DNA of 64,000 bases from Pectobacterium sp013449375 (GTDB lineage Bacteria > Pseudomonadota > Gammaproteobacteria > Enterobacterales > Enterobacteriaceae): NCBI RefSeq assembly GCF_048593165.1, contig NZ_CP184271.1. One strand, given 5' to 3'. Every line of letters starts with the position of its first letter. Positions within the stretch are counted from its first letter, which is position 1. Below the pieces are notes generated by a model. That model was not told where the DNA came from. It did not search any database and worked only from the letters and a program-made list of their open reading frames with translations. This document shows positions 17,301 to 25,880 of this stretch, in pieces. Position numbers and translations under genes: made by a program.

Positions 17301-20300
17301 TATGGCACGGTGAACGCTGACAGCAGTGCGCCGGAACCTGCCGCTGTCCTGATTGATGTCGCGAAGCACCTGCCGGAATACATGGTGCCGTTCCGGCTGA
17401 TTTTGCTGGAAGTCATGCCGCTGACGCCAAACGGCAAGCTGGATACGAAACAGCTGCCGCCGGTGCTGGAGGCAAGTGAAGGCGATGGTGAAGCCGATAA
17501 CCCGCTGGAAGCGGACGTACTGGCGATTTGGCGCAGCGTGCTGAATACGCCGCTGGGCGTGGAGGATGATTTTTTCCGCTTAGGCGGCGATTCGATCCTC
17601 AGTATTCAACTGACGACGCGCCTGCGCAGCGCGGGCTATGTCTGCACGGTGAAAGACGTTTTCGAAGCAAAAAGCGTGCGGCGTTTATGTCGCGTACTGG
17701 CACAGAATAACCGTGACACCGGAATGGTGGCGGAGCAGGGCACGCTGGAAGGCGAATTCGCGCTGTTGCCGATTCAGCGCTGGTTTATGGAACAGCCGCT
17801 GGCACGTCCTGAACATTGGAATCAGGCGGCGATGATTCAACTGCCTGACGTGGATACCGAACGCCTGACCACGATGTTGCGGGCGCTGATAGCGCAACAT
17901 GACGCGCTGCGTCTGGCCTGTGATGCCGACGGGCAGCGTTATCTGACGGAAGTGTCTTGTGCGGTGTCGGAGCTGGATTATCGTCAGCTCGGTGATGACG
18001 GCCTGCAACAGGCGTTTACCGCGTTGCAGCGTGAATTCGACCCTGCTCAGGGAAGAACGATGGCCTGTGCACTGGTGCGTCACCATCCGCAGGCGGACAC
18101 GGCGGTGTTCCTTGCTTTCCACCATCTGGTGATTGATGCCGTGTCGTGGCGCATTCTGGTGGACGACCTGGAACGGCTTTACCTCGGTGAACCGCTGTTG
18201 CCGAAAACGTCGAGCTATCGCCAGTGGGGCACGGCGCTGCACCACTACGCTACGCAACATGCAGAACAGTTAGCGTACTGGCAGGCGCAGGAAGACGGAG
18301 GGGTTCAGACGGCGCTGCTGGCAGCGAAAGATCCGCAAGGCCATGGCAGTGCGGCGATGCTGACGCTGGATGCCGAAACCACCGGCCAACTGGTGAGCGA
18401 GGCCAACCGCGCCTTTAATACCGACGTCAGCGATCTGTTGCTGGTAGCGCTGACCCGTACGCTAAACGATCTCGGCTGGGGTGACAAAGCCCGCATCATG
18501 CTGGAAGGGCACGGTCGTGAAGCGATTGATCCGACGCTGGATGTCAGCCGCACGGTCGGGTGGTTTACCAGCACCTATCCGGTGTGTCTGCAAGATCGGT
18601 CTGACTGGGCTTCCCTGATTAAATCCAGCAAGGAACAACTGCGTCAGGTGCCGGACAAAGGCGTCGGGTTTAACCCACTGCGCTACCATCATCCGCAGGG
18701 CGCTTTACTCACGCTGTCGCCGATTGTGTTCAACTATCTTGGGCTGTCGGTTCAGGCGGCTGGCGTGTGGCGTCCGGTGGATGTCGCGCCGGGAAGCTGC
18801 GTTGCGCCGCAGAATAAACCGGTGGAGATAGTCAGCCTCCACGGCGGTATTGCGGGCGGGCAACTCACGTTGCGTCAGGTCGGCTGCCTCAATCAGCATG
18901 ACAGTGATCGCCTGATGGTGCGGCTGACGGAAAATATCCGCGCGCTGACGGCAGCCTGTCTGGACCAACTGAGCCGCGGCACCGTCTTTACTCCCAGCGA
19001 TTTCCCTGCGGTTATGCTGAGCCAGACACAGCTCGACAGCCTGTCGCAGCGTTATGATATCGACACGCTGTTGCCGATGTCGTCGCTCCAGCAGTCGATG
19101 TTGTATCACCGTCTGCGTTGCCCGCAGGACGATGCCTATCATCTGCAAACGCCGATTCGCTATGCGCAGGCGCTGGATGTGGAAGGTTATCGTCAGGCAT
19201 GGCAGCGTCAGATTCAGCGGTTCCCGGCACTGCGTGCCGCGCTGGAAAGCGAGTGTGCCAGCGTGCAGGTGATTGTGACGCAGGCAGACCTGCCTTTCCA
19301 CTATCAGGATGTGGCACATGAGGCCGATCCGCACGCGGCTATCGAACGCTATCGCCAGCAGGATTTACGCAACGGATTTGATTTGTCGCAACCGCCGCTG
19401 TTGCGCATCGCCTGTTTCCGCGTGGGTGAACAGGATTATCGGGTACTGCTGAGCTGTCACCACAGCATCATTGATGGCTGGAGCGGCCCACAGCTGCTGG
19501 GCGCGGTACACCGTGATTATCAGACATTAATGCACGGTGAAACATTTATGCATGGCGAAACATCCGCGATTCAGGTGGATCGCGCCTATGTGGATTATGC
19601 GCTGCACGCCGTGGCGCAGCAGCCCGCCGTTGAGGCTTTCTGGCAGCAGCGTCAGCCACTGCTAGTGCAGACAAACGATGTGGCCGTGCTGTTTGCGGCG
19701 GCAGGCAGACGTGCCGATCTCAGCCAGCATCTGACACAGATTGAACCGCAGGTTACCAGCGTGAGTTTGAGCGAGCAGGAGCAGGCTGCACTCATTGCCT
19801 TTGCCCGTGAGGTGGGCGTCACGCATAGCATTATCACGCAATACGCCTGGCACCGGCTGCTGGCGCGCTCGACTGGGGATGCGGTCAGTATTGTCGGCAA
19901 CGTGCTGTCGGGCAGGGAAAGTCCCGTAGAGGACGTGGCGAGTAGCGTGGGTCTCTACATCAACAGCCTGCCGCTAGCGCTGAGCTGGCAGCATCCGGTA
20001 TCGCTACAACAGCATCTGGTGCAGTTGCAGAATGAGCTGATGGCGATGAATCAGCATGCTACACAGTCGCTGATTGCGCTGACGGCTGGACGCTCGCGTC
20101 TGTTCAATAGTCTGTTCGTTTATGAAAACTACCCTGTTAATGAAAATCGGCCCGGAGCAAAGGAGGAGCAAGGTGAACGTGCTGACGACCCGCATCGGCT
20201 ATCTCCCGAATTCTCCGCTGCTTATGAAAAAGTCGAGATGCCGCTGAATCTGGTGGTGTGTGAGCAGGCGGGTTGCATGTTGCTGCGCTTCGAGTTTGAC

Positions 20301-20729
20301 GCTGATGTGCTGGACAGTGCGCAGGCGCGTCGGGTGCTGATGCGCTGGCATGACGAAGTGGTAGCGCTGATCAATAGTGCGCCGCAGCAGCCAGCCGAGA
20401 TGATCGGGCATGAGAAAGCGACAGGCTCGGGGGTTGCGCAGAAAACGGTGGCAGATAGCGGTATTAGCCAGCCGGATACGCCGTCAGCCCAGTCGCTGTT
20501 GCGCGTGTGGGCGCAGACGCTGCATCTCGCTGAATCCGGTCTCTGGTCGCAGACGCTGTGTGAAAGTGGCGTCGATTCGCTCCAGCGTATTGCGCTGGCA
20601 CAGGCGTTAAGCCGTGCGTTAGCGCAGCCGGTGAGTGTGGCGTTATTACAACGCTATCCGTCACCGCAGGCACTGAGCGGATATCTGGCACAGTCGAAGG
20701 TGACCGCCAATGAGGAAACACTGTCATGA
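14379..20729 (+). CDS. amoG: NRPS, docking-C-A-PCP-E-C-PCP, activates an unidentified residue made D (AmoG-like)
   Basis: 2116 residues. The first 60 resemble a TubC-type docking domain (ERQGVRLALNAQGQL, TPEI, KENKDAIV). Then come a condensation domain (HHIISDGW, H205), an adenylation domain (YTSGSTGLPKG near 688, pocket residues D-A-M-I-G-G-M-V-T-K) and a carrier (GGDS, S1072). An epimerisation domain follows (HHLVIDAVSW at H1248, EGHGRE, VGWFTSTYPV). Next is a second condensation domain (HHSIIDGW, H1694) and a terminal carrier (SGVDSLQ, S2067). The second module has no adenylation domain, so its carrier must be loaded in trans, most likely by the next gene product. The hydrophobic Met/Ile/Met pocket fits an aromatic residue such as the D-Phe/D-Trp of amonabactin. 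No thioesterase is seen. Confidence 0.85.
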   Translation: MKDIVTLLKQLERQGVRLALNAQGQLISQSSKDAITPEIGRTIKENKDAIVRCLTAQQAFERPITPQNATSGPLSSSQSGLWFIEQYEEQSHLYNMPVYFRLTGPLDVAALEFAFDALAQRHASLRTRFVVNEQGKGEQRIDAYQPFVIQHDDFSSLPEAEREARLQQQVKAEISRPFDLTAGDLTRVRLVKMSERVHILMITQHHIISDGWSVKNLFADFKPAFLACQNRQPYPVEPTQLNYIDYAHWFNSDSFLDYHNEFKPFWVERLTGIPEVHSLPLDKPRPAHQNSGGEVIFSAINNDLWDKFKRLCQRYNTSNFIGLHAVFSLMLARISGEKDIVIGSPLAYRERPDIEDVVGFFVNTIVLRTQLQDNQSFVDYLQYCREQDLSAFDHQLYRFEALSEAIGSDRTTAINPIFQVMLVYQAKVDFNDLIPGCDAAEETSPVLPAKTDISVKVTELMGEVRLDWLFATALFERQTIQYYADRFIRLIEAVVEAPETDVWHLPLMEADRFAAVLAESQQLPRSYPQPQLTVTDVIEAIAQRDPQQLAIAFDGEQRTDTLTYAELNRQSNQLAHWLHRQGLGEQSLVGVLAKRDRYFVIALLAVWKAGAAYVPLDPDYPPERLRHIITDANLAVILGGDRQQLTQWSAEQRIDLADPAVVALWHDLPGDEPPAIPRHAQQLAQVIYTSGSTGLPKGVMIEHGSLINLLDDHRDRIAFTPQSTMFNCMSLSFDAGNMTTLLPLSSGGTLAFGEPNDRAIVQAEQAGATHLILPTALMSILDPKQVNGIQAIGMGGEACPNAVVENWADKVALYNMYGPTECTVTALSTRLRKGQPVTIGQPIAHIQALILDAAGQLCPAGVPGELCLAGLGLARGYLNQPQMTASRFEHITLNDVNHTGQGTATLRIYRTGDKARLLNNGDYEYCGRIDEQIKLRGYRIEPGEIEAQLAVVCPSLKQVKVIVAQVGNRPALVAYGTVNADSSAPEPAAVLIDVAKHLPEYMVPFRLILLEVMPLTPNGKLDTKQLPPVLEASEGDGEADNPLEADVLAIWRSVLNTPLGVEDDFFRLGGDSILSIQLTTRLRSAGYVCTVKDVFEAKSVRRLCRVLAQNNRDTGMVAEQGTLEGEFALLPIQRWFMEQPLARPEHWNQAAMIQLPDVDTERLTTMLRALIAQHDALRLACDADGQRYLTEVSCAVSELDYRQLGDDGLQQAFTALQREFDPAQGRTMACALVRHHPQADTAVFLAFHHLVIDAVSWRILVDDLERLYLGEPLLPKTSSYRQWGTALHHYATQHAEQLAYWQAQEDGGVQTALLAAKDPQGHGSAAMLTLDAETTGQLVSEANRAFNTDVSDLLLVALTRTLNDLGWGDKARIMLEGHGREAIDPTLDVSRTVGWFTSTYPVCLQDRSDWASLIKSSKEQLRQVPDKGVGFNPLRYHHPQGALLTLSPIVFNYLGLSVQAAGVWRPVDVAPGSCVAPQNKPVEIVSLHGGIAGGQLTLRQVGCLNQHDSDRLMVRLTENIRALTAACLDQLSRGTVFTPSDFPAVMLSQTQLDSLSQRYDIDTLLPMSSLQQSMLYHRLRCPQDDAYHLQTPIRYAQALDVEGYRQAWQRQIQRFPALRAALESECASVQVIVTQADLPFHYQDVAHEADPHAAIERYRQQDLRNGFDLSQPPLLRIACFRVGEQDYRVLLSCHHSIIDGWSGPQLLGAVHRDYQTLMHGETFMHGETSAIQVDRAYVDYALHAVAQQPAVEAFWQQRQPLLVQTNDVAVLFAAAGRRADLSQHLTQIEPQVTSVSLSEQEQAALIAFAREVGVTHSIITQYAWHRLLARSTGDAVSIVGNVLSGRESPVEDVASSVGLYINSLPLALSWQHPVSLQQHLVQLQNELMAMNQHATQSLIALTAGRSRLFNSLFVYENYPVNENRPGAKEEQGERADDPHRLSPEFSAAYEKVEMPLNLVVCEQAGCMLLRFEFDADVLDSAQARRVLMRWHDEVVALINSAPQQPAEMIGHEKATGSGVAQKTVADSGISQPDTPSAQSLLRVWAQTLHLAESGLWSQTLCESGVDSLQRIALAQALSRALAQPVSVALLQRYPSPQALSGYLAQSKVTANEETLS

Positions 20730-22828
20730 CAAAGAGCGATGAAGCGGTGGTGAACCCACTGGCAGAGATTCAGCAGCCCACGGCCTTCGGGCAGCGGGTA
20801 GGTGCCGCGCACGGTGAACAGCGGCACAGCAGTGAGCTGCCTCGACAATATCCCACGCCGCTGGTGAGCGCGGCATGGAGCTGGTTGCTGTACAAATACA
20901 GCGGTGAAGAGCAGGTGTGTGGCGCGTTCGTCACGTCCGATCTCCCCGATCATGTAAGACCGCTGATCGCGCATTTTAACCAGCGCGATCGTCTGGTGAG
21001 CGAGTGGATCACAGCAGTGGGATCGTTTTGCGATCCGCAGTCTGCGCCAGAGATTCCGGCAGCTGGCACGCAGCATACGCTGTTTAGCAGCCTGCTGATC
21101 GTGGGGGAAATGGCATCGTTACCTGCCGTAGCTCAGAATGTGGCGCTCATCGTGCAGGTTCAGCACGATCGGGTCATTCTGACCGCGCCTGATGGGCAGT
21201 TTGATAACCATCAGCTACAGCGCATTGCCCGCCATTTTATTCAGCTACTCGAAGGCCTGCTGACACCGCGTTGGGAGCATCTGGCGCAGATTCGCCTCAG
21301 CCCGCAGGTGGCACCGCTACCTCACAGGGCGACGATGCCTGCTCTGCACGATGAACTGCTGGCGCGCCTTGCTCAGGATGCGCGTCAGGATCGCGTGGCC
21401 ATGTGCTTTCAGGAGCGTGAAATCAGCTATCGGGAACTGCTACAGCGTGTGGTGCTGATTCAACAGGTGCTGGCTGCGCAGGGCATCACGGCTGGTCAGC
21501 GCGTGGGGCTGCATCTGAGCCGTCAGCCTGACACTGTGGCGGCGCTGCTGGCCTGCGTGTTTTCTCAGGTGGCGTTTGTGCCGCTGGAGCCGGATTTTCC
21601 GGGGGAACGCCTACAGGCGATTCAGCAGGAAGCGGCGTTGGCTGCGGTCTTACAGGACTGCTATACCGGCGGTTCGCTGGCGTTTGACTGCCCGATCCTG
21701 AACCTTGGTGATTTACCATATGCCGCCAGCGATGCCACCGCGAGCGTACAGTTGGCACGGACGGAGGGCGCGGAAACGGCGGCCTACATGATGTTTACTT
21801 CCGGTTCGACGGGAAAACCAAAAGGCGTCGTGATTGGTCAGCGGGCACTGCAAACCTTTATTCATGCCAGCGTAGAACGGCTGGCTTTAACGGATAAAGC
21901 CAGTTGGCTGCTGATTACCACGCTGGCGTTCGATATCTCCATGTTGGAGGTGTTTGGGCCGCTGTGGGTCGGCGGCGTGTTGCACCTGACCACGCATGAG
22001 GAATACAAAGATCCACAGGCGGTCGCGGCGTATTTACAGGTTCGACCTGAGATCAACGTATTGCAGGCCACGCCCGCGTTTTGGCGCATGATGTTCAAAA
22101 CTGGCTGGCAGGGTAAACCCGATCTGGTGGTGCTGTGCGGCGGTGAAGCGCTGGATCTGCGACTGGCGCAGCGCCTGGTCAGCCGTTGTAAGACACTATG
22201 GAATTGCTATGGCCCAACCGAGGCGACGATCTGGTCGCAGATGGCGCAGATTGATAGCGCAACTCTGGAGAACCAGCACACGGTCGCGCTGGGTAACACG
22301 CTGGCGGGTTATCAGCATCTGGTGATCGACGACGATCGGCATCCGCTGGCGGAAGGAATGGTCGGCGAACTGTGCATTCTCGGTGAGGCGCTGAGCAGCG
22401 GGTACTGGCAGCGTGACGATCTGACGCAGGATCGTTTTATTCAGCAGGTGGAATCAGGACAGCGCATGTATCGCACTGGGGATAAAGTCCGGTTGCTGGC
22501 GGACGATCGTTATCAGTATCTTGGCCGCTTCGACGATCAGGTAAAATTGCGAGGATTTCGCATCGAACTCGGGGAAATCGAGGCTCAATTGAAACAGATC
22601 GAGCAGGTGCAGGATGCGGCTGTCAAACTTCAGGGTGAAGGGGATGACGCGGTGCTGGTCGGCTACGTGGAATATAAACCTGGCTCGGAGATGACTAAAC
22701 TGGCACTGCGCAAACAGTTGCATCAGTTCTTACCGGCTTACATGGTGCCAGGGCGCATTGTGGTGCTTGATAAGCTGCCGAAAACCGGCAGCGGTAAGGT
22801 CGATCGAAAACGGCTGACGGACGTCTGA
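20726..22828 (+). CDS. amoH: NRPS protein: degenerate condensation remnant plus adenylation domain, predicted glycine-type (AmoH-like)
   Basis: 700 residues. Residues about 40-190 look like the C-terminal half of a condensation domain (SAAWSWLLYKYSGEEQVCG, then a terminal helix like FIQLLEGLL) without any HHxxxDG. Residues about 205-700 are an adenylation domain (FTSGSTGKPKG near 357, FDISMLE, QATPAFW, YGPTEATIW, MYRTGDKVR, catalytic K in KTGSGKVDRK). The protein ends there, with no carrier. The pocket reads D-I-L-Q-L-G-C-I-W-K, very close to the glycine code DILQLGLIWK as I recall it. It probably charges the last carrier of the preceding NRPS in trans. The ATGA overlap implies matched expression. 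Confidence 0.82.
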   Translation: MTKSDEAVVNPLAEIQQPTAFGQRVGAAHGEQRHSSELPRQYPTPLVSAAWSWLLYKYSGEEQVCGAFVTSDLPDHVRPLIAHFNQRDRLVSEWITAVGSFCDPQSAPEIPAAGTQHTLFSSLLIVGEMASLPAVAQNVALIVQVQHDRVILTAPDGQFDNHQLQRIARHFIQLLEGLLTPRWEHLAQIRLSPQVAPLPHRATMPALHDELLARLAQDARQDRVAMCFQEREISYRELLQRVVLIQQVLAAQGITAGQRVGLHLSRQPDTVAALLACVFSQVAFVPLEPDFPGERLQAIQQEAALAAVLQDCYTGGSLAFDCPILNLGDLPYAASDATASVQLARTEGAETAAYMMFTSGSTGKPKGVVIGQRALQTFIHASVERLALTDKASWLLITTLAFDISMLEVFGPLWVGGVLHLTTHEEYKDPQAVAAYLQVRPEINVLQATPAFWRMMFKTGWQGKPDLVVLCGGEALDLRLAQRLVSRCKTLWNCYGPTEATIWSQMAQIDSATLENQHTVALGNTLAGYQHLVIDDDRHPLAEGMVGELCILGEALSSGYWQRDDLTQDRFIQQVESGQRMYRTGDKVRLLADDRYQYLGRFDDQVKLRGFRIELGEIEAQLKQIEQVQDAAVKLQGEGDDAVLVGYVEYKPGSEMTKLALRKQLHQFLPAYMVPGRIVVLDKLPKTGSGKVDRKRLTDV

Positions 22829-22836
22829 TAGTCAGT

Positions 22837-22855
22837 GGGGCAGCGGTGCTGCCCC
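22837..22855 (+). terminator. GC-rich hairpin at the end of the siderophore operon
   Basis: GGGGCAGC-GGT-GCTGCCCC, a perfect 8-bp stem with a 3-base loop, begins nine bases after the last NRPS stop. No T-run follows (AATAACATG), so it may protect the mRNA 3' end or act with Rho instead of being an intrinsic terminator. Confidence 0.5.
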
Positions 22856-22978
22856 AATAACATGATGCGGTTATTTCACCATGATAAGCGGCCTTTTAGT
22901 CACATTCTATGTGAACGCGGAGACGGTTTCGTGCGCCACAATACTGCTATTCTCATGCTACCCCGTAGCACGCGCCCG

Positions 22979-23128
22979 CACAGGGCGGCTCAGTTGCCGT
23001 CGCCCTGTGAACCCTGGCTTCCGGCTAAATTATGTCGCTGCGCGATGCCTTCGTCGGTATCAGGCTTAACGGACCGCTTGCGACACGTTCCATACGTGGC
23101 GCAAGCTTGAGCCGCGTCCATGCGGCTC
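22979..23128. repeat. Intergenic element with three strong hairpins
   Basis: Within the 416-base gap before the DUF4034 gene there are three separate inverted repeats. They are CACAGGGCG/CGCCCTGTG (22979-23009), GCTTGCGaCACGT/ACGTGgCGCAAGC (23076-23106) and GAGCCGC/GCGGCTC (23109-23128). Such stacking is typical of dispersed palindromic elements or a structured RNA. An open frame at 22835-23110 crosses it but has no recognisable protein features. Whether copies occur elsewhere in the genome cannot be seen here. Confidence 0.45.
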
Positions 23129-23244
23129 ATCCTAAACCTGCTCCCTCCTCAGCATAATTTCTTACGCCGGGTAACAGTCAACCCCCCAGTTTCGCCGCTA
23201 TATTATTTGTATATAAAACAGCACAATGAGAGGGGGGTTGTGGG

Positions 23245-25326
23245 TTACTGGTGCTCCTGACGGGCGTCATCGCCAAACGTGATGGCGCGTCCACGCGCAT
23301 CCATCTGCGCTTTATCGCGGTTGAAGCCCATTTTGGCGCGGACGCCGCCTAACATACCGCCCCGCTGATAGATTTCGTTCGCCCGATCGTGGTTGTACTG
23401 GCTATCAGGGGTGATTTCCAATGCGCGGTCGATCCACACTTTGGCCAGATAGCTATTCTGGGCGACGCCCGCCCCGTTACGGAAAGCATACGCGTAATAA
23501 CCTGCCGCATAGTCGCGGTTTTCATCCATTTCGTCGTCCCATAATAGGGGGAGGACCTCATCAACACAGCGCTGCTGATCTTCAGGAATACCGCTAAACA
23601 GCAAGTGTGTACTCAACTCCCGTGCTGAACGTTCCCACACTTGTCTACTCAGGTTAGGGCTCCGCAGGACGCTGAACAACAATGTGCTCACTCGCTGATA
23701 TTGCTCCGGCGTTAACGTGTCATTTTCATTGATTAGATTATAGGCAACGTTGTACATGCTAACGACATGGCCTTTCTCCGCCGACACCTCCTTCCAATAG
23801 CGTGATTTTTCGTGATCTTCATAAGGTGAAGGGTCGCGGCCGTGCATACGTGATAGATAACCGGAGTAGAGGTCACCGAGTGATGCCATGGAAGATACCT
23901 CGCCCCAGCTGGCCGCTTCGTGTAGCAGAAAGATCCCTGCCTCTTCGGAAACGGATTCGAACAAGTTAGCGGCCGCCTGACCGAAGTTTGTATCTGATTT
24001 CATGAAGCGACAACGTGCGAGCAGCGCATCGCTATCGAACTGACCCTGAGTGATACCATAGAAACCGAACTTGCTAGCGAGCGCCGCGATAGTGGTTTCA
24101 TACGCTGAATCTGCCCACGCCTGACAGCGTTCCAGAAATTTTGGCATTAAATTAAAGCTATCTTCGATACCGGCAAAATTGATACAGCTGATTAACGTAT
24201 CGAGTGCACCTTCATTTGGGTGTGATACTGGGAGATCAACCTGCCAGGCCTCAACCATCAGGTCATAGGCCAACTGCATATCGACTTTATTCCAGTGAAT
24301 ATCGCCATTTTCGTCCGTTCGCGCATAGGTACTGAGGAAGCTGGCATATTGGCGTAGTACCTTCGCGCGAACATCCGCATCAAGCTCGAGCGTCAGCAAC
24401 CAGTCAAAGGTTTTCCGGCAGTAGGCCACACTCTCGGTGTCCTCTGCGTCAGGCAAAAGCACGTCATAGCCAATGTAGTCCCAGCACTGAGTCACGCGCA
24501 GGCTGTTACGTTCGGGCTCTGTCAGGGCTTCACACAGTGGCCCATCAATAAATTGCGTCATTGCCTCATGGCTGCCGCCCCAGCGTGGATACAGGAAGTA
24601 AACGCACTCTTTGCGAATTGCCAAATCCTGTGGGCGAATGGCTAGTGTGACGCGCAGCCAGTAGTTCATGGGATCTTCCCACTCGTGATCTTCTCTGTCT
24701 GGCAGTGAAACGGGTAATGCGACAGGAAGCTCAACAAGCGTTTGCGCACCTTCATTGCGCAAGTGCTCTAGACCCGCTTCCCACAGCGCGGGTTCCATCT
24801 GCGTCTGACGCTGTGCGTAGGTCAGCGGCTCACCGCCTTGCAGTAGGACACCCAGCCACTGTGGTTCGCCTAAATAGCAGGTCAGACGAAACAGCCGTGA
24901 AAAGGTCAGGGCAGGTCGCTGATGTAGCGCACTGGCACGCAGGTAAGCCGCCACGCCCAGATCGCGTGCCAGCTCAGCACCCATCCAGCGATCGTTTTCT
25001 ACATATTCCCCGCCATTTGACGTACGAATTCGGGCTGCTGCATTTTCCCAATATTGCCCAGTCAGATAATTAGCGTGATAGCTCTTTGGGGATGCAGTCA
25101 CCCATGCCTGCAAGTGAGAAAGGATATCGGCATCAGACAGCGCTGGGTCAAAGAGCGAATTAATGTGCCAAATATAGCTATAAGGCAGGTTAGGACCGTC
25201 CAGCCAAACCTGATGTTCTTGCTCTAGCAGGGTATCGAGCGCATCGAATTGATGTGTCGTGAACATCTCGCGCAACTGTGCGCGGCGCTTCACCAATGCG
25301 GTGAGTGATTCAGAAATTGATGTCAT
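23245..25326 (-). CDS. DUF4034-type protein with C-terminal Sel1-like/TPR region, function unknown
   Basis: 693-residue soluble protein without signal peptide or membrane span. The N-terminal half (FDALDTLLEQEHQVWLDGP, HANYLTGQYWENAAARIR, DRWMGAELARDLGVAAYLRASAL) resembles DUF4034 proteins. The C-terminal half has helical repeat segments like Sel1/TPR units (SMASLGDLYSGYLS, EKGHVVSMYNVAYNLI, DYAAGYYAYAFRNGAGVAQ), which usually bind proteins. No catalytic motif is recognised. The ATG at 25326 has only a weak upstream purine stretch. It stands alone between the siderophore operon and the tRNA-Phe-linked accessory region, with base composition similar to the core. Confidence 0.7.
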   Translation of the reverse strand: MTSISESLTALVKRRAQLREMFTTHQFDALDTLLEQEHQVWLDGPNLPYSYIWHINSLFDPALSDADILSHLQAWVTASPKSYHANYLTGQYWENAAARIRTSNGGEYVENDRWMGAELARDLGVAAYLRASALHQRPALTFSRLFRLTCYLGEPQWLGVLLQGGEPLTYAQRQTQMEPALWEAGLEHLRNEGAQTLVELPVALPVSLPDREDHEWEDPMNYWLRVTLAIRPQDLAIRKECVYFLYPRWGGSHEAMTQFIDGPLCEALTEPERNSLRVTQCWDYIGYDVLLPDAEDTESVAYCRKTFDWLLTLELDADVRAKVLRQYASFLSTYARTDENGDIHWNKVDMQLAYDLMVEAWQVDLPVSHPNEGALDTLISCINFAGIEDSFNLMPKFLERCQAWADSAYETTIAALASKFGFYGITQGQFDSDALLARCRFMKSDTNFGQAAANLFESVSEEAGIFLLHEAASWGEVSSMASLGDLYSGYLSRMHGRDPSPYEDHEKSRYWKEVSAEKGHVVSMYNVAYNLINENDTLTPEQYQRVSTLLFSVLRSPNLSRQVWERSARELSTHLLFSGIPEDQQRCVDEVLPLLWDDEMDENRDYAAGYYAYAFRNGAGVAQNSYLAKVWIDRALEITPDSQYNHDRANEIYQRGGMLGGVRAKMGFNRDKAQMDARGRAITFGDDARQEHQ

Positions 25327-25502
25327 AGCGTAAATTCTTAGCCTGTTGTTGAGTCATCATGCCGACAGCATCGCGCGTGATCAGCGGCGTGTGCCGGCAA
25401 GATTTCGGGGGATTACTGTGTTGTATCTATTTGATAATGATTACAGTTATACCAACAAGCTGGTATTTAGACATCGATATTTACATAAATGTAAATAACT
25501 AT

Positions 25503-25880
25503 TTATAACGGTGTAAAAGGGGAGAGGAATTGGTGGGCTACGCTGATTGAGAACCATGATGATCTGGGTATGCAATGATTACGATGCCACGAGCCGACCT
25601 GCTGCTCGTCAAGTAGCACGCAGCAGGTTCCCGCCTTTGGCTGTGAATGTGGGGTTGCCAGCAGCTTACGCGCTGCATCGCGTTTTCCACGGGCTTCCGC
25701 CAGTGTAGTTTGCGGGTAGGGGCTAAAAGCCAGACGGTTTTCTTTACCGCCGAAACGGTAGCGGAAATACCATAGCTTAGCGCCGCTGGGTGATACCGTG
25801 AGGTACAGGCCTTGCGAGTCGGTGAGCTTATAAGATTTTGCGAGAGGTTTCGCGGATCGGACTTTGCTGTCAGTTAACAT
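25503..25880 (-). pseudogene. Truncated tyrosine integrase (N-terminal arm-binding domain only)
   Basis: The first 78 or so residues (MLTDSKVRSAKPLAKSYKL, GLYLTVSPSGAKLWYFRYRF, ENRLAFSPYPQTTLAEAR) are the DUF4102 arm-type DNA-binding domain of P4-like integrases. They align well with the intact integrase at 32560-33819. After residue 78 the frame loses similarity and ends at 125 residues, so the catalytic domain is gone. Orientation and distance to the tRNA-end copy at 26042 (about 160 bases) mirror those of the intact integrase to tRNA-Phe. This suggests a decayed, tandemly inserted second element. Confidence 0.75.

Noticed and set aside
10437..20729. Enterobactin or chrysobactin cluster identity
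   Set aside because: There is no EntF-type C-A-PCP-TE enzyme and no serine pocket. Gene order and the epimerase plus split module fit neither pathway.
22835..23110. 91-residue frame after the siderophore operon
   Set aside because: Runs through three hairpins, has odd composition (Cys, Pro, Arg-rich) and no family resemblance.
23245..25326. DUF4034 gene as a siderophore-pathway member
   Set aside because: Opposite strand, separated by a hairpin-rich gap, with no Fur box and no enzymatic motif.
25531..25580. Plus-strand NWWATLIENHDDLGMQ-stop that might be an inverted integrase C-terminus
   Set aside because: Only sixteen residues and a loose resemblance to integrase WW-containing tails; cannot be separated from chance.
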